DNA from: Nocardia aobensis NBRC 100429
GTDB taxonomy: Bacteria > Actinomycetota > Actinomycetes > Mycobacteriales > Mycobacteriaceae
Assembly (NCBI RefSeq): GCF_000308375.1
Contig: NZ_BAFQ01000006.1
Location: 50,546 to 114,545 of the forward strand
DNA length: 64,000 nucleotides
Reading direction: 5' to 3'
Shown here: positions 19,610 through 28,637 of the stretch, piece after piece
Layout of the letters: each line of letters starts with the position of its first letter
Position numbering within the stretch: the stretch's first letter is position 1
The notes under the pieces: generated by a model
The model's database searches: none
Told to the model about the DNA's origin: nothing
What the model saw: the letters and a program-made list of their open reading frames with translations, nothing else
Position numbers and translations under genes: made by a program

Positions 19610-21574
19610 TCAGTGGCGTACGACCAGGGTGAACGGCCCGATATCGGTGATCCGGAACTGTGGATCGGCGAAGAGGGTCCCCGGAAACTCGACGGTGTAG
19701 CGGCGCACGTTCGGATCGTTCGGATAGACGTCCTCGGCCAGGCGCAGGGTGTAGTTCTCGCCGCTGCGGCGGAACAGGAAGGCGTCCGGCGCGCGCCAGG
19801 GGGAGTGGTTCAGCGCGTCGATCAACTCGGCCGGTGATTTCAGTTGGCTCCAGCGCTTGATCTCGGCGGCCCGGGCCGGGAAATCGGCGAGCGGATTGGC
19901 GTAGTGCGACGTCAGCGCCTGGAAACCGAAATACGGATAGTAGGACAGGAAGCTGGTGTCGGCGGTGAGGACCACCGTCTGGTCGCGCGGCCGCCCGGTC
20001 TGCTCGGTGAGGGTCGCATCGATGCGCCCGTAGTACGACACCGCCGAGGGGCTGCGCTTGTCCGCGCGCACACCGTTGCCGTCGGTGTCGGTGTAGGCGG
20101 TGGTGATCTCGGCGTTCAGGATGCCGGGGATGCTCTGGGTGAAGGCCAGCGCACCCAGGACCGCGACCACCCCGGTCGCCGCCCGGAACCGCCGCGGTTC
20201 GTCGACGGCCTGGTAGATCGCCCGTGCCCCCTCGACGAATCCGAACGCGCCCGCCGCGGCGAGCAGCACCTGCAGGATGGGTTCCAGCCGGAAGGCCAGC
20301 CCGGTCGTACCGGCCGCCGTGACCAGCATGGAGGCCAGCGACCACAGATAGATCGCGACCACCGAGATGCCCAGCGCCTGCGCTCGTCGCGAACTCGCCG
20401 CCCGCACCACCAGCCAGAGCGTGCCGAGCAGGCAGAGCGCACCGAGCAGCGGTTCGGAGAAGTCGAACATCGGGAACGCCAGCCGTGAACCGGACTCCGG
20501 CAGGTAGTGCAGGGCGGTATTGGATTCCGGCAGATGTCCGGTCAGCACCTTCGCCAGGTACGGGCCCCAGACGATCAGGGCCAGGATCGCGGCGATCCCG
20601 CCTATGACGACCAGGCGCAGCAGAATCGGCCACAGCAGGCGGAAGACGCCGAGCCGCGGAGCACGCGGCTGATGCACCGCGATCTCGCGCTGCTGCCACC
20701 ACAGGGTCGCCCACGCGACCAGGCCCATCAGGACCACGGTGAAGACCGCGACCACGAAGAACAGCGTGTAGAACATCGCCGAGAGTCCGAGGAACGCGCC
20801 CGCTCCGATCGCCGCACCCCAGCCGCCCGCGGTGCGCGGTTCGCCGGCCGATCTCGCCGCCGCCCCGAACTCGGCGGGCCGGTACAGCGCACCCCAGGCG
20901 AGCACCATCGCCGGTGCGAACAGGATCACCAGCACGGCGCTGTAGGCCTCAGGGGAGGCGAACGCCACCATCACCGCGGTGGTCGTCGCCGCCACCGCGA
21001 CCGCCCAATCCCACCGAATCAGCTTGGACCACAACACCAGTGCCAGCACCGACGCCACCGCCAGCGACACGATCGCATACGGTTTGAACGTCTCCCACCC
21101 GGCCAGGCCGAGCAGATTCGCGACGCGTCCGCCGATCCAGAACCACCCGGCCGGGTAGTACGCCGGAATGTCGGCATAGGTCATATCGTGCAGCGCGACG
21201 GTATCGGTGAGTCGCGTCAGATATTCGGTGCGGAATTCCTGATCCACCGAAATGCCGAACAGATACAGCTTGGTCGCCGCGAGCGGCATCCCCAGCGTCA
21301 CCGTGATGAAGGCGGAAATACCCGCCCAGGACAGCACTTTCGCCACCCAGGGCCACCGGTGCAACCGGATCAGCACGATGGCGAGCACCAGCAGCACCGC
21401 CGCCCCCGCCTGCCCGACGGTGGTCATCGCACGAGTCACATTGGAGGAGTTGAACGCCGGCCACTGCACCGCCGACATCGCCGTCAGCCCGATCGCCGCC
21501 ACCAGCGCGGCGACCACCGCCCCGACGACAGCCTCCCCGAGCCCGCCCCCGACCTGCCGGACTAGTACGCGCAC
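19610..21574 (-). CDS. aftA: Arabinofuranosyltransferase AftA
   Basis: Adds the first arabinofuranose to galactan, priming arabinan synthesis; uses decaprenyl-phospho-arabinose at the outer face of the membrane. The 654-residue GT85-type protein has about 11 TM helices, the early segment VQWPAFNSSNVTRAMTTVG, a loop with YADIPAYYPAGWFWIGGR, and a soluble C-terminal domain containing DTSFLSYYPYFGFQALTSHYANPL. The GTG start is preceded by CCGGAGG. A terminator-like hairpin lies between dprE2 and this gene, so aftA may have its own promoter in addition to read-through. The identification rests on family features plus the dprE1-dprE2-aftA-emb order. Confidence 0.93.
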   Translation of the reverse strand: MRVLVRQVGGGLGEAVVGAVVAALVAAIGLTAMSAVQWPAFNSSNVTRAMTTVGQAGAAVLLVLAIVLIRLHRWPWVAKVLSWAGISAFITVTLGMPLAATKLYLFGISVDQEFRTEYLTRLTDTVALHDMTYADIPAYYPAGWFWIGGRVANLLGLAGWETFKPYAIVSLAVASVLALVLWSKLIRWDWAVAVAATTTAVMVAFASPEAYSAVLVILFAPAMVLAWGALYRPAEFGAAARSAGEPRTAGGWGAAIGAGAFLGLSAMFYTLFFVVAVFTVVLMGLVAWATLWWQQREIAVHQPRAPRLGVFRLLWPILLRLVVIGGIAAILALIVWGPYLAKVLTGHLPESNTALHYLPESGSRLAFPMFDFSEPLLGALCLLGTLWLVVRAASSRRAQALGISVVAIYLWSLASMLVTAAGTTGLAFRLEPILQVLLAAAGAFGFVEGARAIYQAVDEPRRFRAATGVVAVLGALAFTQSIPGILNAEITTAYTDTDGNGVRADKRSPSAVSYYGRIDATLTEQTGRPRDQTVVLTADTSFLSYYPYFGFQALTSHYANPLADFPARAAEIKRWSQLKSPAELIDALNHSPWRAPDAFLFRRSGENYTLRLAEDVYPNDPNVRRYTVEFPGTLFADPQFRITDIGPFTLVVRH

Positions 21575-21687
21575 AGTGCCTCCGGATCCTCTCTCGCCGC
21601 CGATCTGCCCGCGAGCCTACAAGCCGGGTGGAACCGGTTCGCGTCGGTGCGAAGCTCACGCTGCGCCGGCGGCCGTCCTCGGAAAAT

Positions 21688-21729
21688 GCGAAGGAGAGCC
21701 GGCGCTCGGTAGCGGCGACTCTCCTTCGC
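21688..21729 (-). terminator. Hairpin between dprE2 and aftA
   Basis: Arms GCGAAGGAGAG and CTCTCCTTCGC (11 bp, perfect) flank a 20-nt GC-rich loop, 20 bp beyond the dprE2 stop and 114 bp before the aftA start. It may end or attenuate the dprE1-dprE2 transcript. Confidence 0.7.
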
Positions 21730-21748
21730 GGCTCGAAATCGAGCCGAA

Positions 21749-22510
21749 CTAGATGGGAAGTTTGCGGAAGATCGGGCGCGGAACGTGGCGCAGGATCATC
21801 ATGACCCAGCGGAACGTGCCGGGCGCCCAGACCAGTTCCTTACCCTTCTCGGACGCCGAAACCGCCAGCGCCGCAACGTCTTCCTTGTTCACCGTGAGCG
21901 GCGCCTCGGCGACGTGCGCGGAGAACTGCGTGCGCACCTGGCCCGGCCGCACGACGGTGACGCGCGGACCGTGCGGGCGCAGCGCCTCACCCAGTCCGAG
22001 GTAGAAACCGTCCAGACCGGCCTTGGTGGAGCCGTAGACGAAGTTGGCGCGTTTGACGCGCTCACCGGCCACCGAGGACATGACGATGATCCGCCCGAAA
22101 CCCTGGGCCTTCATCTTCTCGCCGACCAGCACGCCGACCGACACACCCGCGGTGTAGTTGACCTCGGCGACGCGCACGGCCGCGAGCTGGTTCTGCCACA
22201 GCTCCTCGGCATCACCGTCGAGCGCGAAGGCGACGATCGCGACATCGATATCGCCGTCGGCCCAGGCCTGTTCGATCACCTTGGGGTGGCTGCCGGTGTC
22301 CAGCGCGTCGAAGTCGACGATCTCGACCTTCGACGCGCCCGCGCCCTCCAGCTGAGCCACGGACTGGGCCCGCAGCGGATCGTTCGGCAGTGCCGCGAGC
22401 ACCACCCGCGCCGGCCCCTTCTTCAGGTACTCCTCGACGATCGCGAGGCCGATCTCCGAGGTACCGCCCAAAAGCAGAATGTTCTGCGGGTTACCTACCG
22501 CGTTGATCAC
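21749..22510 (-). CDS. dprE2: DPA synthesis reductase DprE2
   Basis: NADH-dependent short-chain reductase that reduces decaprenyl-phospho-2-keto-arabinose, made by DprE1, to decaprenyl-phospho-arabinose, the only arabinose donor for AG. The 253-residue protein carries the nucleotide motif [12 protein letters not shown] near its N-terminus, the [13 protein letters not shown] serine strand and the catalytic YGSTKAG. It is membrane-associated in mycobacteria; the basic C-terminus [10 protein letters not shown] fits that. The frame is open far upstream through dprE1, but the GTG at 22510 overlaps the dprE1 stop by 4 bp, has GGAG upstream, and gives the normal family length. Confidence 0.96.
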   Translation of the reverse strand: MINAVGNPQNILLLGGTSEIGLAIVEEYLKKGPARVVLAALPNDPLRAQSVAQLEGAGASKVEIVDFDALDTGSHPKVIEQAWADGDIDVAIVAFALDGDAEELWQNQLAAVRVAEVNYTAGVSVGVLVGEKMKAQGFGRIIVMSSVAGERVKRANFVYGSTKAGLDGFYLGLGEALRPHGPRVTVVRPGQVRTQFSAHVAEAPLTVNKEDVAALAVSASEKGKELVWAPGTFRWVMMILRHVPRPIFRKLPI

Positions 22511-24003
22511 TGCAGCTCCAGCCTTCTCGCCATATCGGACATGAAAACGCCTGTGGGATCGACACTTCGGCGGACCTTGATCCACTCGTCGATCTTGGGA
22601 TACATCTTGTGGAAGGTCTCCGCGGTGGTCCGGGAGTCCTTCGCGGTGTAGAGACGACCGCCGAATTCCAGTACGCGACGGTCCAGTTCGGTGACCAGCT
22701 CGTTGAGGCCGGGCCGCACGGGGAAGTCGACGCAGATGTTCCAGCCCTCCATGGGGAAGCTCAGCGGCGCCTGGTTGCCCGGGCCGAAGAACTTCAGCAC
22801 ATTGAGCGCCGAGTAGTGACCGGAACGCTGGATGTCGACGATGATCTTGGTGAATTCGTCCAGCGCCTCGGGCGGCAACACGAACTGGTACTGGATGAAA
22901 CCGGCCGATCCGTAGGCACGATTCCACTCCGAGACGACGTCCAGCATGTGATAGAACTGCGTCAAGTTCATGATCTTGCCGGTGTAGTTGCCGCCGAGCG
23001 CGTAGTACGCCTCGCCGACCATGCCGAGCGTGAGCTTGTTCGCCGCGAAACTCGGGAAGACGTTCGGCACCGTCAGAAGATTCGGAGCGTCGAACTTCAG
23101 CGGGTTGGCACGCAGTTTCTTCGGCAGTTCGTCCAGCTTGGCCAGACGACCGCGAGAGACGTTGGCGCGCCCCAGTTTCGGCGGTGCGCTGATCACGTCG
23201 AACCAGGTCGAGGAGTACGTGTAGTTCTCCTCGGAACCGTCCTTGTGCACGGCGATGGTCTCGTCCAGCGTGGTCGTCTTGATGCCGTCGGCGATGAAGT
23301 AGGCCGTCTCGGTCGGCGTCATCTCGATCGTGGCACGCAGGATGATGCCGGTCAGGCCGTTGCCGCCGACGGTCGCCCAGAACAGCTTGGCGTTCTTCTT
23401 GGGACCGATGTGCTGAATCTTGCCGTCGGCGGTCAGCAGATCGATCGACCGCACGTGGTTGCCGAAGCTGCCCGCGCTGTGGTGGTTCTTGCCGTGGATA
23501 TCGGAGGCGATGGCGCCACCGACGGTCACCTGACGGGTGCCCGGCAGGACCGGAACCCACAGGCCGAAGGGGAGCGCGGCCCTCATCAGCTGATCGAGGC
23601 TGACGCCGGCATCCACATCGACGAGGTGGCTGTCGCGGTCGATCCGGTGGATGTTGTTCAGCGCGGACATGTCGATGACGAGGCCGCCGGCGTTCTGCGC
23701 GTGGTCGCCGTAGGACCGGCCGAGCCCGCGCGCGATCACACCGCGCCGCAGGTACGCCGGCTTGGACTCGTTGTCCTCCGCGACCATGGCCACGGCCTTG
23801 GCGATCAGTTCCGGATCGCCGGTCGAGAGCACTTCGGAGGTGGAGGGCGCGGTACGACCCCAACCGGTCAGTCGGCGGGTGCGCGTCGGCAGCGAAAAGC
23901 TGTCGGCGGAGCCGTTGCTGCTTGCCTGTGACGCCTCGCCGTCGCCCGCGGAGTTCGCAGGACCCGCGGCGGTGGAGGTCTGAGCTTTCGTGGACATCGG
24001 CAT
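22507..24003 (-). CDS. dprE1: Decaprenyl-phospho-ribose 2-oxidase DprE1
   Basis: FAD-dependent oxidase of the vanillyl-alcohol-oxidase fold that oxidises the 2-hydroxyl of decaprenyl-phospho-ribose, the first half of the DPR-to-DPA epimerisation. Over 498 residues it shows the FAD segment [29 protein letters not shown] with its conserved His pair, and WNICVDFP with a cysteine at about residue 424, the position of the benzothiazinone-reactive Cys387 of M. tuberculosis. The active lysine (YTAKDSRT) is also present. A 40-residue low-complexity N-terminus precedes the domain. ATG at 24003 or 23997 are both possible. It opens the arabinan block; GTGA coupling to dprE2. Confidence 0.97.
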   Translation of the reverse strand: MPMSTKAQTSTAAGPANSAGDGEASQASSNGSADSFSLPTRTRRLTGWGRTAPSTSEVLSTGDPELIAKAVAMVAEDNESKPAYLRRGVIARGLGRSYGDHAQNAGGLVIDMSALNNIHRIDRDSHLVDVDAGVSLDQLMRAALPFGLWVPVLPGTRQVTVGGAIASDIHGKNHHSAGSFGNHVRSIDLLTADGKIQHIGPKKNAKLFWATVGGNGLTGIILRATIEMTPTETAYFIADGIKTTTLDETIAVHKDGSEENYTYSSTWFDVISAPPKLGRANVSRGRLAKLDELPKKLRANPLKFDAPNLLTVPNVFPSFAANKLTLGMVGEAYYALGGNYTGKIMNLTQFYHMLDVVSEWNRAYGSAGFIQYQFVLPPEALDEFTKIIVDIQRSGHYSALNVLKFFGPGNQAPLSFPMEGWNICVDFPVRPGLNELVTELDRRVLEFGGRLYTAKDSRTTAETFHKMYPKIDEWIKVRRSVDPTGVFMSDMARRLELQ

Positions 24004-24090
24004 AGAGGCTACAGGTATGACCGGGATAGAGGTCGGGTGTCGCGGCTCCGCGGCCCGCTCGAGGCGGATTTCACAGCGGCGACCGGGGCG

Positions 24091-24183
24091 GGAGTACCAC
24101 TGTCGCGGCCGTGTGGGAGTGCCGCTGTCGCCGCCGTGTGGAGTGCCGCTGTCGCGGCCGTGTGGAGTGCCGCTGTCGCGGCG
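24091..24183. repeat. 24-25-bp tandem repeat, about 3.9 copies
   Basis: The unit reads roughly GGAGTGCCGCTGTCGCGGCC plus GTGT and recurs from 24091, 24115, 24140 and 24164 with few differences. It fills most of the gap between the divergent dprE1 and gtrA genes, directly in the gtrA 5' region. Confidence 0.85.
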
Positions 24184-24212
24184 GCGCCGGCGCGACCCGC
24201 TACTCTCGTGCC

Positions 24213-24695
24213 GTGAGTGCGGAACCCCATCTCCCTCTTCCGGCCGAGTTACCCCTGGTAGACGAGCCGGGCGGTACGGATGTCGATCTGAAGACTCAGA
24301 TCGTCCGGTTCGTCCTCACCGGTGGATTGTCGGCGGTGGTCGACTTCGGGCTGTACGTGCTGCTCATGGCCCTGTTCGGAGTCCCGCGCGATTTCGCCAA
24401 GGCCTGCAGTTTCATCGTCGGCACCACCACGGCGTATCTGATCAACCGGCGCTGGACGTTCAAGGCGCCGCCGAGTCGCAGCCGCTTCGTGGCGGTGGTG
24501 ATTCTCTATGCGGTGACCTTCGCGGCGCAGGTGGGTATCAACGCCCTGCTCAACGACACCTTGCCGCCGATGTCGGTGGATATCGCCGGCCGTTCGGTGA
24601 AGGGGGCGGTACTGATCGCCTTCGTCATCGCGCAGGGCGTGGCCACCGTGATCAACTTCGTCGTGCAGCGTGCGGTGATCTTCAAGATCCGCTGA
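24213..24695 (+). CDS. GtrA-family membrane protein (Rv3789-like)
   Basis: A 160-residue protein with four TM helices in the GtrA pattern: [36 protein letters not shown] (the conserved N-RRWTF turn), and two more helices ending [13 protein letters not shown]. GtrA proteins are linked to flipping polyprenyl-phosphate sugars, and the M. tuberculosis homologue beside dprE1 has been discussed as a DPA transporter or a recruiter of arabinan enzymes. The frame is open further upstream through the tandem repeat, giving an implausible Cys/Arg-rich extension, so I take the GTG at 24213. It is divergent from dprE1, and its 3' end overlaps the convergent neighbour by 14 bp. Confidence 0.88.
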   Translation: MSAEPHLPLPAELPLVDEPGGTDVDLKTQIVRFVLTGGLSAVVDFGLYVLLMALFGVPRDFAKACSFIVGTTTAYLINRRWTFKAPPSRSRFVAVVILYAVTFAAQVGINALLNDTLPPMSVDIAGRSVKGAVLIAFVIAQGVATVINFVVQRAVIFKIR

Positions 24696-25299
24696 GGGCC
24701 CGCGCCTGCGCCTTGGCGCCGAAGTAGTCCCCACCCTTGGCCCGCGGACTGTCGGTACCCCATTCCCGCTCCTCGCGGGCGGCCGGTACGAGATGCGGGA
24801 TGTGCTTGCGACAGTGGATATAGGCCTCCTCGACATCCACGACCACCCACCGCTCGGCGATCCGCCCGCGTTCGGCCGCGGGCAGGCCGGGCACGCGGTC
24901 CCGTAAGGCCTGATCGTCGACGATGCGTGCCGATCCGTTGATGTGCAGTCCGACCAGGTCGCGCACGAAGTCGATCATCAGGATGCCGACGTGCGGGTTC
25001 TCCAGGATGTTGCCGAGCGAAGCCATCACCCCGTTGCCCCGGTATTCCGGATACGCGACCGTACGGTCGTCGATGACGTGCACGAATCCGGGTTTGCCGG
25101 CCCGGAAGCTGGTATCGCATTCCCCGTGCCGGTCGGCGGTGGCGATGAAGGCCATATCCATCCGGCCGACGAAGTCGCGCATACGGGTGTTGAGTTTGTC
25201 GAGCACCTGTTCGTCGTAGAAACGCCCCGCACGCTCCTCGGTACCGAATCGCTGTTGCAGTTCCCGCTCGCCGTCACTGCCGCCTGTGAAACCGGACAT
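24682..25299 (-). CDS. Pyridoxamine 5'-phosphate oxidase-fold FMN-binding protein
   Basis: A 205-residue split-barrel flavoprotein-like protein of the PNPOx family. Visible features are FIATADRHGECDTSFRAG, the strand TVAYPEYRGNG, a segment NILENPHVGILMIDF, and a C-terminal EEAYIHCRKHIPHL. Such proteins bind FMN, F420 or haem as dimers and usually have unknown substrates; this variant is often annotated as nitroreductase-like or general-stress FMN protein. The frame is open upstream, but the ATG at 25299 follows a GGAGGGG element and begins MSGFTGG. It is convergent with gtrA and unrelated to the arabinan genes. Confidence 0.85.
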   Translation of the reverse strand: MSGFTGGSDGERELQQRFGTEERAGRFYDEQVLDKLNTRMRDFVGRMDMAFIATADRHGECDTSFRAGKPGFVHVIDDRTVAYPEYRGNGVMASLGNILENPHVGILMIDFVRDLVGLHINGSARIVDDQALRDRVPGLPAAERGRIAERWVVVDVEEAYIHCRKHIPHLVPAAREEREWGTDSPRAKGGDYFGAKAQARALSGS

Positions 25300-25463
25300 G
25301 CCACACCCCTCCGGGTAGCTGAGATCCGCACGTGGATGGTTCGGCGCCGAACCCGAAATATGCCGAAATACTATAGGAACGAACGTATTTCGGATGGCGA
25401 ATCCCGCAATGCCGAAAGGTCGTTTGCCCCGGGGATGCCGACCGATTCGGACGTATCGGAGAA

Positions 25464-27677
25464 TCACACCGGCGTGATGGTCACCGGAACTCCGTTGAAC
25501 ACCGCATTTCCGGATACGGCGTCGATCCGCGAATCATCGGTCAGGGCATTGGCATTCACGCCGGCGTGCTCGCGCGCGACCGTCTGGGTGCTGCCCGAAT
25601 GTCCCCAGCCGTGCGGCAGGCTCACCACACCGGGCATGATCCGATCGTTCGGTTCCACCGGCACGGTCAGCTTTCCGGTCGCCGACTCGATCGCGGCCAG
25701 CTCGCCGAGTCCGAGGCGCGCCACGTCGTCGGGATGAACATGCAGGGTGCAGGTATTCGAGCCACCGACCAGGGCCGCGACATTGTGCATCCAACTATTG
25801 TTCGACCGCAGTTGCCGCCGGCCGATCAACACCACATCCGGTCGGGCAGCAGACATTTCGGCCAGCAGCCGGGTCGTGTCGTCGAGCAGCTGCTGCGGCG
25901 CCAGCTCCACCTTTTGCGAGGCCGTGCGCAGCACGCCGGGCAGCCGCGGTTGCAGTGCGCCCAGATCGACGCCGTGCGGATTGTCCAGCAGGACCTGCAG
26001 GTTCAGCCCCCCGGGCGCGATGTCGACGGACCGGCGATCGGGATTCCATTCGCCGTACGGACCCAGGCGCAGCATCATGTCGATGCGCTGTTCGGTGCTG
26101 TTCGCGCCGATCAGCTCGTTGCGCCGCGCGCCGAGTCCGGCCTTGTGCAGGGTGGCGGCGATGATCAGCTCGTCCACCGCCGCGACGGAATCGGTTCCCG
26201 GCTCCGGCCGCTGCCCCGCCACGGAAAGTGCCAGGCGGGCAAGTATTTCCGGCTCCGAGGGCCGGTCGCCGGGCAGCCCGACCACCGGCGGGGAATAGCG
26301 GGCGTAGTTGTGCACCGCGAACTGCAGCAGCGCGAAATCGTAGTGCGGCGCCTGCAGTGTGCGCGGCGGCGGCAGGATCACATCGGCATGGCGGGTGGTC
26401 TCGTTGAGGTAGCGATCCACACTGACCATGAAGTCCAGTCCGGCCAGCGCTTCGCCGAGCCGCGCGCCCGCGGGAGCCGAGAGCACCGGATTGCCGGCCA
26501 CCGTCACCAGCATCCGGACCTGTCCCTCACCGGGGGTGAGAATTTCGTCGGCCAGCGTCGCGACGGGGAATTCGCCCATGGCTTCGGGCAATTCGCGCAC
26601 CCGGCTGGCCCAGCGCCCGAGCCGGAACGGCCGCGTCCGCACGATGCCCAGGGCCGCGGCGGTGGCGAACATCGCGCCGCCCGGCCGGTCCAGATTGCCG
26701 GTGAGCACGTTGATCACGTCCACCAGCCACTGCGTGACGGTGCCGAATTCGGCGGTGCAGGTGCCGATGCGCGCATAGACCGCGGCCGTCGGCGCCGCCG
26801 CCAGCTCCCGCGCCAGCCGCCCGACGGTCTCGGCCGGGATGCCGGTGCGTGCCTGCACCGCCTCGGGAGTGAACGGGAGTGCGGCCGAACGGATCTGCTC
26901 GAGACCCGCCACCTCGACGCGGATATCGGTCAGATCCTCGGCGAAGAGTGTGTGCACGATGCCGAACAGCAGATACGCGTCGCTGCCGGGCCGGATGAAC
27001 AGATGTTCGTCGGCGAGGTCCGCGGTGCGGGTGCGCCGCGGATCGACCACGACCAACCGCCCGCCGCGCTTGCGCAGCGCCTTCAACCGGCCCGGATAGT
27101 CCGGGGCGGTACACAGCGAGCCGTTGGATTCCAGCGGGTTGGCGCCGAGCATCAGCAGATAGTCGGTGCGGTCCAGATCGGGCACGGCGACCGTGAGCGG
27201 ATCGCCGAACATGAGCCCGCTCGACACCTGTTTCGGCATCTGATCGGCGGTGCTGGCCGAGTACAGGTTGCGCGTGCTCAACGCCCGGATCAGTGCCGGC
27301 ACGTACAGCGCGCCGGCGATCGTGTGGGCATTCGGATTGCCCAGATACAGCGCGGCGGCCTGGCGGCCGTATTCGTCGAGGACGGCCGGCGCTCGCTCGG
27401 CGATGAGATCGAAGGCCTCGGCCCAGGTGGCCTGCCGCCAGGTGTCGGTGGCGCGATCACGGATGATCGGTTCGGCCAGCCTATCGGGGTCGGCGTCCAG
27501 CGCCCCGAGGCTCGCACCCTTGGGGCAGATGAAGCCCCGGCTGAACGGGTCCTCGCGATCGCCGCGCACACGCGTCACCCGGTCGTGGGCGTCCAGGGTG
27601 ATCTCGAGTCCGCAGACGGCCTCGCACAGCGGGCAGGTGCGGTAGGTGGTCCGGGCTTCTGCGGTGACGCGCGTCAT
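25464..27677 (-). CDS. Molybdopterin-dependent oxidoreductase
   Basis: A 737-residue protein of the DMSO-reductase/formate-dehydrogenase superfamily. The N-terminus binds a 4Fe-4S cluster (CPLCEAVCGLEI and later FICPKG), followed by bis-MGD-binding domains with LLMLGANPLESNG and VVVDPRRTRTADLADEHL, and a C-terminal dinucleotide-binding domain with LIGRRQLRSNNSWMHN and SLPHGWGHSG. No twin-arginine signal is seen, so it is probably cytosolic. No partner subunits or cofactor genes lie beside it, which suggests an unknown single-subunit oxidoreductase that takes electrons from a general carrier. The substrate is not predictable. The ATG at 27677 is the natural start, shortly before the cluster motif. 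Confidence 0.9.
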   Translation of the reverse strand: MTRVTAEARTTYRTCPLCEAVCGLEITLDAHDRVTRVRGDREDPFSRGFICPKGASLGALDADPDRLAEPIIRDRATDTWRQATWAEAFDLIAERAPAVLDEYGRQAAALYLGNPNAHTIAGALYVPALIRALSTRNLYSASTADQMPKQVSSGLMFGDPLTVAVPDLDRTDYLLMLGANPLESNGSLCTAPDYPGRLKALRKRGGRLVVVDPRRTRTADLADEHLFIRPGSDAYLLFGIVHTLFAEDLTDIRVEVAGLEQIRSAALPFTPEAVQARTGIPAETVGRLARELAAAPTAAVYARIGTCTAEFGTVTQWLVDVINVLTGNLDRPGGAMFATAAALGIVRTRPFRLGRWASRVRELPEAMGEFPVATLADEILTPGEGQVRMLVTVAGNPVLSAPAGARLGEALAGLDFMVSVDRYLNETTRHADVILPPPRTLQAPHYDFALLQFAVHNYARYSPPVVGLPGDRPSEPEILARLALSVAGQRPEPGTDSVAAVDELIIAATLHKAGLGARRNELIGANSTEQRIDMMLRLGPYGEWNPDRRSVDIAPGGLNLQVLLDNPHGVDLGALQPRLPGVLRTASQKVELAPQQLLDDTTRLLAEMSAARPDVVLIGRRQLRSNNSWMHNVAALVGGSNTCTLHVHPDDVARLGLGELAAIESATGKLTVPVEPNDRIMPGVVSLPHGWGHSGSTQTVAREHAGVNANALTDDSRIDAVSGNAVFNGVPVTITPV

Positions 27678-27736
27678 GGATCCATCATCGTCGGCGGTCG
27701 GTCGTCGCGCCGCGATTCATCCGAAATGCACGAAAA

Positions 27737-27778
27737 CCGCGAAACCGCGAGAACACTGTCGTTCTCGCGGCTTCGCGG
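27737..27778 (-). terminator. Terminator after prim-pol-like gene
   Basis: Inverted repeat with arms CCGCGAA-A-CCGCGAGAAC and GTTCTCGCGG-C-TTCGCGG around ACTGTC. It lies 10 bp beyond the stop of the upstream minus-strand gene and before the molybdopterin gene. Confidence 0.85.
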
Positions 27779-27787
27779 ATGGTCGAT

Positions 27788-28282
27788 TCAGCTGGCGATG
27801 CGAGCGACCTGCGGCTTGCGGCCGGAGTTCGCCGAACGCACGGCCGCGGCGATCGCGACGACCGGCGGCAGCCAGCGGGCCTCGGTCGGCGCTACACCCC
27901 AGCAGGCCTCGCCGGCCGAGAGCTGGGTGGGCGGCAGCGGGATGCCCGCACCGTCGGTGTAGACGATCGCGCCGGCCGCGCGCAGCGCCTCGAGCGCCAT
28001 CGCGGCCTTGGCGAGTCCGGTCACCAGGTGGATCTCGCGGCGCTCGGCGCCCGGGATCTCGATCACCGGTCCGGACAGGTTGTTGGCCCGCAGGAATCGG
28101 CGCACGTTCGCGGCCAGTTCGCCGGCGACCTCGATACCCGAAACATTCGCATCGGTGATCAGGCAGATGCCGTTGGCCGTTTCAGCGACCGTCCACCCGC
28201 GCTGGATGTAGTCCTGCGCGGTAGCGGCCAACGTCGCCGCGTGGACGGAAGTCGGAAACGCTGTACGCACTGTGTTCTCCAT
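27788..28282 (-). CDS. Small protein resembling a prim-pol N-terminal domain
   Basis: A 164-residue soluble protein. Its pattern (AATAQDYIQRGWTV, LSGPVIEIPGAERREIHLVTG, then YTDGAGIPLPPTQL) resembles the N-terminal bifunctional primase/polymerase domain found as a stand-alone protein in many actinomycetes. The catalytic acidic residues of a true prim-pol are not evident to me, so activity is doubtful. The ATG at 28282 has GGGGA upstream; an ATG at 28318 would add 12 residues. It is monocistronic, closed by a hairpin and divergent from the DUF4282 gene. The family call is tentative. Confidence 0.65.
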   Translation of the reverse strand: MENTVRTAFPTSVHAATLAATAQDYIQRGWTVAETANGICLITDANVSGIEVAGELAANVRRFLRANNLSGPVIEIPGAERREIHLVTGLAKAAMALEALRAAGAIVYTDGAGIPLPPTQLSAGEACWGVAPTEARWLPPVVAIAAAVRSANSGRKPQVARIAS

Positions 28283-28637
28283 TCCCCGGGTAGATCTGGG
28301 TCCTGCGTCGGTGTTCATGGGACGTATCGGGCCGCGCTACCGGCGGTGTTACAACTTGGTGGAAATTTCTTCGTGATGGTCGGATACGTCACACGGGCGG
28401 GCGGTGATCGCCGGTGGCTATGAACCTTTCGGAGCGCCGTACCCCGCCGTTGTGAACTGCTACGACTACCACCTTTGTGCGCGTCGCTGTGAATCGAATG
28501 CGTTGCCGCTGTTGATTCCCTGGCAGCTCGCTGGGAAGAAATGGGGAGAAAGTGTGACATGAGTCGCATGTGACCGATGGGATTCGAGCCCGCCCGGAGA
28601 TTGCTCGCTTCCGCTGTGCCGGGAGAGGATTCGAATC
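28283..28637. other. 355-bp divergent intergenic region
   Basis: Promoter region between the prim-pol-like gene and the DUF4282-like gene, with no credible ORF. An imperfect inverted repeat GTGACATG-AGTCG-CATGTGAC lies at 28554-28574 (one mismatch), 64 bp before the rightward gene, and could be an operator. The rightward start has GAGAGG upstream. Confidence 0.4.

Noticed and set aside
22511..23863. 704-codon frame extending DprE2 upstream through dprE1
   Set aside because: The upstream part is out of frame with dprE1 and Arg-rich; the GTG at 22510 overlapping the dprE1 stop gives the normal DprE2 length.
24111..24212. Upstream extension of the gtrA reading frame
   Set aside because: It translates the tandem repeat into Cys/Arg repeats; the GTG at 24213 gives a normal GtrA N-terminus.
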